From assembly GCA_029935255.1 (NCBI GenBank), contig JAOZKS010000137.1:1-7126 (forward strand): a DNA stretch of 7,126 nucleotides, in the 5' to 3' direction. The translations under genes were made by a program, and so were the position numbers. Within the stretch, counting starts at the first letter, position 1. Each line of letters opens with the position of its first letter. Source of the stretch: Pontiella sp. (lineage in GTDB: Bacteria > Verrucomicrobiota > Kiritimatiellia > Kiritimatiellales > Pontiellaceae). The notes beneath the pieces are model-generated. The model was not told the origin of the DNA. It did no database searches and saw only the letters and a program-made list of their open reading frames with translations. This document shows positions 1-6,631 of this stretch, piece after piece.

Positions 1-2847
1 GGGGTCCGAACCGAGGTTTTCGATCAGGCGCAGGGTGTTGAGCACATAGCGCCCTTTTCCATGCGGCACGATGCCCATGTCCATGCCGTAAAACGCGGGC
101 TCCGGCCCCTTGTAGCACTGCTTGTCCGTGTCGGGTGCCGCGTAGAAACCATAGCTGATCGATCCGACGATCAGATCGTTGCCCATATCCTTGAGCACAT
201 AGGGCGACCAGACGTTTTCATATTCCTGCCCCATCATGCAGTTAACCGGCAGGCCGGCAAAAACCGGATGATCGGTCACGATGTGCGAAACACCGACCCA
301 CAAGCCGAGCGCGTGCTTCTTGTCCTTCTTGATCGGCAGCACTTCATCGGAGGGCAGCTGCGCCCCCCAATAGACATTGCCCGGACGGCGCAGCGCCTGC
401 AAATAAACCGCCGTACCGCCCTGCTTCACAAAATTTTCCAAAGCCAGGAACTGCGCCTTCAAGGCCGGGCTTTTCGCCTCGTTATCAACCACAAAGATCG
501 GCAGGGATTTCGGCGTTTTTTCATCGAACTCAACAAAGGCGATTCCCTTCTTCTTCAGGAAAGGGATCAATTCGTTCTTCGAATCCAGCACCGCAATCTT
601 TCCGTCCAGCACCTGAAGATCTGCCGCAGCAAAGACATCGAAGCCAAATGAATTCTCAGCGAGAATACCACCCTTCTTATCGGTCAGTTTCACATGGCCC
701 TTGTATGCGCCGGACATTTTCGAAGCATCCAACGCTTCATCCAACAGGCTTGATACACCGCTGGCCAGTTCAACCTTCCGCTTCCATTCCTTGACAGCCC
801 GGCCATTGAAATCCAGCAGCTTGACCTCCAGCTTTCCACCCACCGCATCCAGATCATTGATGCCGGTCACGGTCACCTTGGCCTCTTGTCCCGCATAAAT
901 ATTTCTGGGCATGACACGAAGCGCCATATAGCGCGGCGCATTGGCTTCCTTGGTTCCATAATACGATTGCTTAGGCTGTCGCCACAGATCCAGCAGCCCC
1001 GCGCCGAGCACCCAATCGCCGCCGGTCAGCGCGTGCACGCAGTAGCCGCGCACCTTGGGATTGGAACGGATTGCCTCGACCATCCGCTTGTTGGCGTTGG
1101 AATGGAGTTTCTGTTGCTCGATGCAGAATTCCTGAACGTCTGGATAGATCGCATCAAGCCCGCTTTCCTCGAGCACTTTGACGGTGGTCTCTTCCAGCAT
1201 CTGATGATACCGATACGGCGCCACCAGCGGATTGCCCTTCTCGCGAAAGCGTTTGTTGTTATCCACCACGTCGGGAATGCTGCCGTAACCGATTTCGGAA
1301 ACCAGCGACATCAGCCCCGCGTGGGCGTGCTTGTTTCTCACCTTCTTCGGATCAAAACCTGCCGCTTTCATTTCCTCGGTCGTCATGCCCAACGCCAGAA
1401 ACTGGGCATACGTCGCATCATTGAGCGGCGCGCCGGCATAAATGTGAATATCGTTGAACTTCACCGGCTCCACTTCGTAGGGAAGGTAAATATTCGCGCC
1501 GTCCGCGAAACCGCCGGACTCGTCCAGAATCAAACGCGAGGGATCCAACTCCCGCGCCAGCATCGACATCGGATGCTTCATACGCTTGAGCTCCTTGCGC
1601 CAGATCTCGTTGAAGATTTCCCACTGCACAATACACGCGCGGTTGCGGTCGCGCAGAATCGCGGTGCGCACTTCGTTTTCAATGCGCGCCGGCAGCTGCG
1701 GTGTTACCGTCGGCCACTGGCGCATGCACTCGATCGGCAGTCCGCCAATTACCAGCACGCCCATTTCATCCGCGAGATCAAGCCATGCAGGCGGCGGCGG
1801 TTTGCGCCACGGGCGGATCATGTTGAAGCCCGCATCCTTCGCAAGTTGGATTTCGCGGACAGCCATTCCCCTGTCATCCGGCAACGCCAGCTTGGTCGGA
1901 TACAGCCCCTCGAAAAATGCCGCCTTGATGTAGATCGGCGTGCCGTTCAGCGTAAATTCCTTGTCCTTGATCGTCAGCTCCCGCATGCCGAAGCGCGTGC
2001 TTTCCACATCGGAGTCGCCGACCTTAACGGTGAGCGTGTAAAGGTTGGGCACATCGGGCGACCAATATTTTGCATTGGGAATCTTAAGCGTCCATTCCGC
2101 CGCGTTCTTTCCCGGAAGCAATTTTAGCGCTTCGCTCTTTTTCGCAACCACGCCCTCCGCGTCGGCGATGGTCATCGAAACCTGGACCTCACCGCCCTTG
2201 GTGTCGGTGTTGTCGAGTTGAAGTTGAACCTTCGCGGTGTCGTCTCGCAGTTGGGGAATCACGAACATGTCGTCGATCATCACCGCGCCGGACGCCACCA
2301 GGCGAACCGACTGCCAGATTCCGCCCACAATCGCTCCGCGCCAATGCGGCGCGTCGTTCTTGCCGAGACCATCGATCACCAGATCATCGCGGGAAACGAT
2401 CGGCCCCACTACGCGCAACGACAAAAAGTTTTCTTCGCCGAATTCCACCAGATCACCCACCCGGAACTCGAACGGCCCGTAGCCGCCTTCATGACTCCCG
2501 ACGCAATGGTCGTTCAGCCACACCTCGGCAATATAGTTCACCGCGTCGAATTGAAGACGCACCACCTTGCCCGTCCAGGATGGGTCGACCTTGAACATGT
2601 GTCGATAGTATGCGGCGCCCTCGTAATCCTTCTCGATCAGTTCCCAGCAGCTCGGCACGGCAATTTCGCGGCGCCCTTCCAACTCCCGAAAATCCGCCGA
2701 TTCATGCCACGTTTCCGCGCGGCCGACATTCTCCTTGTCGAACGCGATCTCCCATGTTCCATCCAATGATTGGATCTCGCGCGCGGCAGCGCCGCCCGCA
2801 ACCACCAGCGCGGCAAGCGCCACGAACATGCCTTTGTTCAATCTCAT
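1..2847 (-). CDS. Glycoside hydrolase family 2 exo-glycosidase, secreted (3' end missing)
   Basis: Retaining exo-beta-glycosidase of the beta-galactosidase/beta-glucuronidase/beta-mannosidase type. The frame is open for 949 codons from ATG at 2847 to the left edge. Residues 1-22 form a signal peptide (hydrophobic core, cleavage probably after AAA22). Residues about 25-185 are the sugar-binding jelly-roll domain (SLDGTWEIAFD, then FDAVNYIAEVWLND), 190-290 the immunoglobulin-like sandwich, and 290-640 the TIM barrel. The putative acid/base is E414 (WEIFNE) and the putative nucleophile E518 (LVSEIGYGS), a spacing normal for GH2. Residues 645-740 look like another beta-sandwich. Residues 745-949 look like a GATase-like or beta-galactosidase-trimerisation-like domain, ending in YVLNTLRLIENLG, which suggests the true C-terminus lies shortly beyond the window. 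ATG overlaps the stop of the upstream sulfatase (ATGA), and AAGG lies 10 nt before it, supporting this start and translational coupling. Family is confident; sugar specificity is unknown. Confidence 0.93.
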   Translation of the reverse strand, partial: MRLNKGMFVALAALVVAGGAAAREIQSLDGTWEIAFDKENVGRAETWHESADFRELEGRREIAVPSCWELIEKDYEGAAYYRHMFKVDPSWTGKVVRLQFDAVNYIAEVWLNDHCVGSHEGGYGPFEFRVGDLVEFGEENFLSLRVVGPIVSRDDLVIDGLGKNDAPHWRGAIVGGIWQSVRLVASGAVMIDDMFVIPQLRDDTAKVQLQLDNTDTKGGEVQVSMTIADAEGVVAKKSEALKLLPGKNAAEWTLKIPNAKYWSPDVPNLYTLTVKVGDSDVESTRFGMRELTIKDKEFTLNGTPIYIKAAFFEGLYPTKLALPDDRGMAVREIQLAKDAGFNMIRPWRKPPPPAWLDLADEMGVLVIGGLPIECMRQWPTVTPQLPARIENEVRTAILRDRNRACIVQWEIFNEIWRKELKRMKHPMSMLARELDPSRLILDESGGFADGANIYLPYEVEPVKFNDIHIYAGAPLNDATYAQFLALGMTTEEMKAAGFDPKKVRNKHAHAGLMSLVSEIGYGSIPDVVDNNKRFREKGNPLVAPYRYHQMLEETTVKVLEESGLDAIYPDVQEFCIEQQKLHSNANKRMVEAIRSNPKVRGYCVHALTGGDWVLGAGLLDLWRQPKQSYYGTKEANAPRYMALRVMPRNIYAGQEAKVTVTGINDLDAVGGKLEVKLLDFNGRAVKEWKRKVELASGVSSLLDEALDASKMSGAYKGHVKLTDKKGGILAENSFGFDVFAAADLQVLDGKIAVLDSKNELIPFLKKKGIAFVEFDEKTPKSLPIFVVDNEAKSPALKAQFLALENFVKQGGTAVYLQALRRPGNVYWGAQLPSDEVLPIKKDKKHALGLWVGVSHIVTDHPVFAGLPVNCMMGQEYENVWSPYVLKDMGNDLIVGSISYGFYAAPDTDKQCYKGPEPAFYGMDMGIVPHGKGRYVLNTLRLIENLGSDP

Positions 2848-4532
2848 TTCATCGCCGCCTTTTTGTGCGCTTGCAACTCCGGCCAGCTTAGCTCGCCATC
2901 TTGGTTGGCGTCGGCTGCGGGATTTTTTTCGAAGTAGGTGTCTTTCCAAATCTCGTTCGCGGATTCCGCGGACAGAGCCTTTTTCGATGGCGCGGATTCC
3001 GGGGTGGTTTTCGGAGTCATCGACTCCAGTTTCGCGGTGAGTTTGGCCTTCACCTCGGCGTGTTCGGGATGGTTCGCGAGGTTGGTCCATTCGTGCGGAT
3101 CGGCGCGGTGGTCGTAAAGTTCTTCGGCCCCCTCTTCATAGCGCGTGTAGCGCCAATCCCGAGTGCGGATGGAGCGATACTGATCGATCGGTCGCTTCGA
3201 CTTCCAACTGGCGATGACCGACACCATGGCATCCGGCCCCGCCCAGTCGGACATCGCGGGGTTTTTCAGGAATGGCTTCAGGCTGTGTCCATCCAGCGGC
3301 GCGCCATTGGGCCCTTTCACCGTCTCGCCCGTCATGCCGCATAAATCCGTGATGGTCGGGAAAATGTCGATCAGGCTGACGGGATGGTTGACGGTCTTTC
3401 CGGCATTCGCGGCATGGCGCGGATCGCGGATGATAAGCGGTACGCGAGTGCTCTCCTCCCACAGGTTGTATTTCCAAAGGTATTCTTTCTCGCCGATGTT
3501 GTAGCCGTGGTCGCTGAACAGCACGACCACCGTATCGTCCTTGAAGCGGCTGTTGTCGAGAATATCGAGCGCCTGCCCCACGATGTCGTCCGCGAAGGCG
3601 ACCGACGCCAGATAGGCCCGAACGTATTTTTTGAACTCCAACTCGGGAGCTGCGGTACCCGCCCTCAAAGCCTCGATCGTTTTCCGACCTCTGGAACCTT
3701 CGCCCCAGGGCAGGTCGGCGATATCGTCCTCCTTGATGACAGGTAGCTGTACCTTTTCCAGCGGGAATAAATCGAAATATTTCTGAGGCACGACCAGCGG
3801 CGTGTGCGGCCGCATGATTCCAAACGCCATCATGAACGGCTCCGCGTTGTTGTTGCGCTCCAGCGCAACCATTTTCTTCTGGAACCATTCGACGCTTCGT
3901 TCGTCCACCATCGAATCGCGATCGTCGTCGTTCACGTAGCGGAAGGGCTTGTTGTTTTTAGAGTCCCACCAACCGGTGTAGCCGTCCACCGAAGGCACGT
4001 CCGCAAGCGAGACATAGGTGGAGTCCAGCGCACCCAGCTCGGCCATCGTCGCGGGACAGGAGGGATGCAGCGAAACCTTCTCGCCGTTCCACGCCATGGG
4101 TCCATGGTATTTCGGAATCCCCTTCTGCATCCACGCGGTCTTGGGCACATGATGAAAAACCTTGCCGGTCTGGTAGGTCTTGAAGCCGTTTTCCTTCGCG
4201 TACTCGGGCAGGTTTTTCGAGTCATTCAGTACCGGATTGTTCAATGGATTATCGAATCCCCAACAGCCGCTCGTGAGCGGATGCACGCCCGACATGAAAC
4301 TCGCGCGCGACGGCGAGCAAACCCCCACGTTGGCATGCGCGTTCTTAAACAGCACGCCTTGGCTCGCGAGCCGGTCCATGTTCGGGGTTTTCGCCTGCGG
4401 ATGGCCACCCATCACGCCCAGCCAGTCGTTCATATCATCGAGCACGATCATCATCACGTTTCGTTGTTCCGCGGCGAACGTGGAAAAAGTGAGGCCGAGT
4501 AACATGATCGCGAGTATACGTTTTTTCATCAT
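2844..4532 (-). CDS. Iduronate-2-sulfatase-like S1 sulfatase with C-terminal EF-hand
   Basis: Secreted type I (formylglycine) sulfatase of 562 aa that hydrolyses sulfate esters, probably on a glycan. Residues 1-20 or 21 form a signal peptide. The catalytic cysteine is C72 in CSPSR (C-x-P-S-R), the motif read by formylglycine-generating enzyme or anaerobic maturase. Putative metal ligands are D32, D33, D341 and H342. Sulfate-binding residues matching those of human iduronate-2-sulfatase are K124 and H127 (TGKVFH), H243 (RPHTP) and K354 (LWK). The C-terminal subdomain carries DWRYTRYEEGAEELYD and DPHEWTNLA, usual for this branch. After a Ser/Thr/Pro/Lys linker (about 505-525) comes one complete EF-hand loop, D541-x-N543-x-D545-G-E547-x-S549-x-x-E552, an addition to the family core. 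Two ATGs are adjacent (4532 and 4529); no strong Shine-Dalgarno precedes them, so coupling to the upstream sulfatase 16 nt away is likely. Substrate is unknown; iduronate is only a family label. Confidence 0.95.
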   Translation of the reverse strand: MMKKRILAIMLLGLTFSTFAAEQRNVMMIVLDDMNDWLGVMGGHPQAKTPNMDRLASQGVLFKNAHANVGVCSPSRASFMSGVHPLTSGCWGFDNPLNNPVLNDSKNLPEYAKENGFKTYQTGKVFHHVPKTAWMQKGIPKYHGPMAWNGEKVSLHPSCPATMAELGALDSTYVSLADVPSVDGYTGWWDSKNNKPFRYVNDDDRDSMVDERSVEWFQKKMVALERNNNAEPFMMAFGIMRPHTPLVVPQKYFDLFPLEKVQLPVIKEDDIADLPWGEGSRGRKTIEALRAGTAAPELEFKKYVRAYLASVAFADDIVGQALDILDNSRFKDDTVVVLFSDHGYNIGEKEYLWKYNLWEESTRVPLIIRDPRHAANAGKTVNHPVSLIDIFPTITDLCGMTGETVKGPNGAPLDGHSLKPFLKNPAMSDWAGPDAMVSVIASWKSKRPIDQYRSIRTRDWRYTRYEEGAEELYDHRADPHEWTNLANHPEHAEVKAKLTAKLESMTPKTTPESAPSKKALSAESANEIWKDTYFEKNPAADANQDGELSWPELQAHKKAAMK

Positions 4533-4548
4533 CTGTCAGCTTTCGGGA

Positions 4549-6159
4549 TTATGGTTTAGGAATCCGCGCCAGGAGCTTGGCGCGACACGTCGCAAGTTGT
4601 TCGGCGTATTCCGGGTTCAGCGCGAGGTTGGTCCACTCCTTGGGGTCCTCGGCGGTGTGATAGAGCTCTTCCATTCCGTTCTGATAGCGAATGTAGCGCC
4701 AGTCCTTGAAGCGCAGGGAATAGTTCTGTTGGGCGGGATCATACTCCTTCGCCCATTTATACAACGCGGTCAGCGCGGCGTCCGGGCCTTCCCACTCGCC
4801 CTTCTCGGGCGCCGCGAGTAGCGATTTGAGGCTGTGCCCGTCGAGCGGCCGCCCCTTTTCATTCTTCATCGTGTCGAACGGCAGACCGCACAAATCGTTG
4901 AGCGTGGGAAATAGATCAACAAGCGATACAGGGACGTCCGCCGCGGCACCCGCTTTCGAAACACCCGGCGCGCGGATGACGAGCGGCACGCGAGTGCTCT
5001 CCTGCCACAGCGAGTTTTTGTAGAGATAGTCTTTCTCTCCCATGCCCCAGCCATGGTCGCTCGTGAGAATGATGATGGTGTTGTCCTTCAGCCGCGAGTG
5101 GTCGACTGCGTCGAGAATCAGTCCAATCTGGTCATCTACCGAAGCGACGCTCGCGAGATAGGCCTGAATGAACTTTTTCAGTGCGAGCTCGCGGTCGCCG
5201 TCGAACGAAGCGATCAGACTGTCGTAAATCTTGTTGCCGCGGTCCGCGCTTCGGTCATCCTCCTTCGAGGTAATGGTGTGTTTGAAGGTGTCCGCTGCGT
5301 CGTCCTCTTTAATCAGAGGCAATTCAATGGACTCCAACGGAAAACGATCAAAGTATTCCTGAGGAACGATCAACGGCGTGTGCGGGCGAATGAAGCCAAC
5401 ACCCATGAAGAACGGTTTCGAATCAGGGTCGGCCGCAAACGCCTTGAGCTTCTCCACCGCCCACGCGCCGTTCATTTCATCCGCGGTGGGATCGCGGTCG
5501 GATTCCGCCTCGTAGCGCAGCTCATGCATCTTTTTCCAGTTGCCCGTGCGCCAGGTGAAGGGCCTGCCCGTCACCGGCGATTTTTCGCCGGTCAGCTTGA
5601 ACAACGGGCCGAAGGATCCATCGATCGCTCCGAAATCGTCACGGAACGGGGATTTGTTCCAGGGGTGCGCCGCAGTTTTTTCCCCGTTGTACGCGAAAGG
5701 CCCGTAATCCACGAGGTTCCCGAACTCGCTCCACTCCTGTTCGCCGCGGTTATGCATTATCTTGCCGGTGCCGAGCGAGTGGTAGCCGTTTTGGCGGAAG
5801 TGATCCATCATGGTGCGCGAATTCTTCAGCACCTCGTATCCGTCCCATTTCTCAAATCCATAACACGTGCTGGTGTGCGGATAGAGCCCCGTCAGGAAAC
5901 TCGCACGCGACGGATTGCAGATGGGAATGGTACAGTGCGCCTGTTTAAACGAAACACCGCTCTCCGCCATCCGTTTTATATTCGGTGTCTTCACCTGCGG
6001 GTGCCCGCCGAACGGCTCGACATAATCGTTGAGATCGTCGCAGACCAACAAGATGACATTCGGTTTTCTCCGAGCTATTTGATTGTTGTTTTCGAGAGCA
6101 ATCGCCGGTGTCGAAAGACAAAGCAAAATGAATAGGTTTACGCTTAAGCTTCTAATCAT
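4549..6159 (-). CDS. Iduronate-2-sulfatase-like S1 sulfatase, first gene of the operon
   Basis: Secreted formylglycine-dependent sulfatase of 536 aa, a normal length for iduronate-2-sulfatase-like enzymes. A signal peptide covers residues 1 to about 21 (cleavage after AIA21). The catalytic cysteine is C81 in CNPSR. D41, D42, D368 and H369 (SDHG) are the putative metal ligands; K133, H136, H260 (RPHTP) and K381 match the sulfate-binding positions of human iduronate-2-sulfatase. The C-terminal subdomain has DWRYIRYQNGMEELY and DPKEWTNLA and stops at the family core: unlike the next gene it has no EF-hand tail. It is clearly paralogous to that neighbour (shared HPQ-KTPN, PSRASF, IKEDD, ESTRVPL and LDGHSLK blocks) but differs strongly between residues about 137-230 and 290-320, where substrate loops are expected. 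ATG at 6159 is supported by GGAG six bases upstream. Any promoter must lie in the preceding AT-rich gap or further upstream. Actual substrate is unknown. Confidence 0.95.
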   Translation of the reverse strand: MIRSLSVNLFILLCLSTPAIALENNNQIARRKPNVILLVCDDLNDYVEPFGGHPQVKTPNIKRMAESGVSFKQAHCTIPICNPSRASFLTGLYPHTSTCYGFEKWDGYEVLKNSRTMMDHFRQNGYHSLGTGKIMHNRGEQEWSEFGNLVDYGPFAYNGEKTAAHPWNKSPFRDDFGAIDGSFGPLFKLTGEKSPVTGRPFTWRTGNWKKMHELRYEAESDRDPTADEMNGAWAVEKLKAFAADPDSKPFFMGVGFIRPHTPLIVPQEYFDRFPLESIELPLIKEDDAADTFKHTITSKEDDRSADRGNKIYDSLIASFDGDRELALKKFIQAYLASVASVDDQIGLILDAVDHSRLKDNTIIILTSDHGWGMGEKDYLYKNSLWQESTRVPLVIRAPGVSKAGAAADVPVSLVDLFPTLNDLCGLPFDTMKNEKGRPLDGHSLKSLLAAPEKGEWEGPDAALTALYKWAKEYDPAQQNYSLRFKDWRYIRYQNGMEELYHTAEDPKEWTNLALNPEYAEQLATCRAKLLARIPKP

Positions 6160-6165
6160 AGCAAT

Positions 6166-6169
6166 CTCC
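6166..6169 (-). promoter_or_regulatory. Shine-Dalgarno of the first sulfatase gene
   Basis: On the minus strand GGAG is followed by six bases (ATTGCT) and then ATG at 6159. This is the only convincing ribosome binding site in the operon and it fixes the start of the upstream sulfatase. The two downstream genes have weak sites and close or overlapping junctions. Confidence 0.7.
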
Positions 6170-6308
6170 GATTCGAGTTACTGATTCCACCAACCGCAGC
6201 ATTCGAACACCGCACCGATCCAGCCAAAGGAATTAAATGAGTCATCGGTTTTAATATCCCATGTTAACCCGCCAGAACAAACGGCGGATATTGTAATTTA
6301 CAGGGTCT

Positions 6309-6335
6309 ATTTTATCCTAACACAGGAACGGTCAA
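6309..6335 (-). promoter_or_regulatory. Possible sigma-70-type promoter of the sulfatase operon
   Basis: Reading leftward, TTGACC (6335-6330) is followed after 15 bases by TAAAAT (6314-6309). The hexamers are near consensus, but the spacer is shorter than the usual 16-18. It would give a leader of roughly 140 bases before ATG at 6159. The -35 element lies inside an inverted repeat (6331-6345). This is a weak call, because promoter rules for the likely host phylum are poorly known. Confidence 0.25.
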
Positions 6336-6345
6336 AGGCATTGAC
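6331..6345. promoter_or_regulatory. Inverted repeat GTCAA-N5-TTGAC, candidate operator
   Basis: Perfect 5-bp arms separated by AGGCA form a dyad centred at 6338. A further TCAA follows at 6348-6351, so TTGA half-sites occur in a cluster. The left arm overlaps the TTGACC proposed as the -35 element, which is where a repressor operator would be expected. Short dyads occur by chance in AT-rich DNA, so this remains tentative. Confidence 0.2.
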
Positions 6346-6448
6346 TTTCAAGTTTTAAGCCTCGGTCGAAAGCAAACGGGACGCATGCCCTACCTTCAAA
6401 TCAAACGCACCCAACTAAAGCGAAAGCACTCTGGAATCCCATATTTTT

Positions 6449-6466
6449 TATATAGCAAACTATATA
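6449..6466. repeat. Inverted repeat TATATAG-caaa-CTATATA
   Basis: Perfect 7-bp arms (6449-6455 and 6460-6466) flank a 4-base centre. It lies in the most AT-rich part of the gap, about 290 bases upstream of the first sulfatase ATG. It could be a binding site for a dimeric regulator or a weak cruciform. As an RNA hairpin it would be unstable because six of seven pairs are A-T. Confidence 0.45.
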
Positions 6467-6569
6467 TTTAACCTAATAACAACCCAATAAAGGCCAGTTT
6501 TATATTTAATATGATATATTTAAATAAACCCTCTCCTTAGTCGAAAAGGTGGTCGGAATCAGGGTATCC

Positions 6570-6587
6570 GGGTTTTTAATCAAACCC
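6570..6587 (-). terminator. Weak hairpin downstream of the Fic gene
   Basis: On the minus strand GGGTTT and AAACCC pair across a 6-base loop, about 45 bases after the Fic stop codon. There is no T-tract after the stem in either direction, so it is not a canonical intrinsic terminator. Its position makes it the only visible candidate for ending the Fic transcript, apart from factor-dependent termination. Confidence 0.2.
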
Positions 6588-6631
6588 CTAATTGGATTAT
6601 AAGATTCACAGGTCGATCCGTATTTTCGGCA

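Larger units (their letters stand above)
6160..6631. other. Gene-free AT-rich intergenic region between the Fic gene and the sulfatase operon
   Basis: These 472 bases hold no credible coding region: the only small reading frames are under 30 codons and lack coherent signals. By hand count 6421-6540 is about 28 % G+C, against about 60 % in a sampled sulfatase line. The stretch must contain the 3' end of the Fic transcript and may contain the operon promoter, since both neighbours are transcribed leftward. Visible structure: a short hairpin at 6570-6587, three copies of tatatttaa (6463-6523), a 7-bp-arm inverted repeat at 6449-6466, GTCAA-N5-TTGAC at 6331-6345, a CCGCC/GGCGG hairpin at 6269-6287, and weak promoter-like elements at 6309-6335 and 6212-6226. 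I recognise no tRNA, riboswitch or small RNA in it. Confidence 0.75.

Noticed and set aside
886..2127. 413-codon open frame on the plus strand
   Set aside because: It is antisense to the GH2 gene, whose frame gives a coherent signal peptide, barrel and catalytic motifs. The plus-strand product is rich in Arg and His with no domain, as expected for a shadow of a high-G+C gene.
3804..4502. 232-codon open frame on the plus strand, and a 250-codon minus-strand frame at 3136-3888
   Set aside because: Both overlap the second sulfatase in other frames and translate to low-information Arg/His-rich sequence.
5053..6135. 360-codon open frame on the plus strand
   Set aside because: It lies opposite the first sulfatase, which has all catalytic residues. 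The product is Arg/Val-rich and without recognisable motifs or a ribosome binding site.
6096..6159. Possible lipoprotein signal in the first sulfatase (cysteine at residue 14)
   Set aside because: The residues before C14 do not fit a lipobox, the cysteine sits inside the hydrophobic core, and a normal AIA cleavage site follows.
6269..6287. CCGCC-N9-GGCGG hairpin as a riboswitch or terminator
   Set aside because: It is a 5-bp stem with a 9-base loop, no T-tract and no conserved riboswitch core; it may be a chance dyad in the operon leader.
6385..6471. 28-codon plus-strand frame starting MPYLQIKR
   Set aside because: There is no convincing ribosome binding site, the product is short and basic with no known pattern, and it runs into the AT-rich repeats.
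6533..6538. Perfect AAGGAG Shine-Dalgarno-like sequence on the minus strand
   Set aside because: No ATG, GTG or TTG follows at a suitable distance and a stop codon appears almost at once, so no gene is attached.
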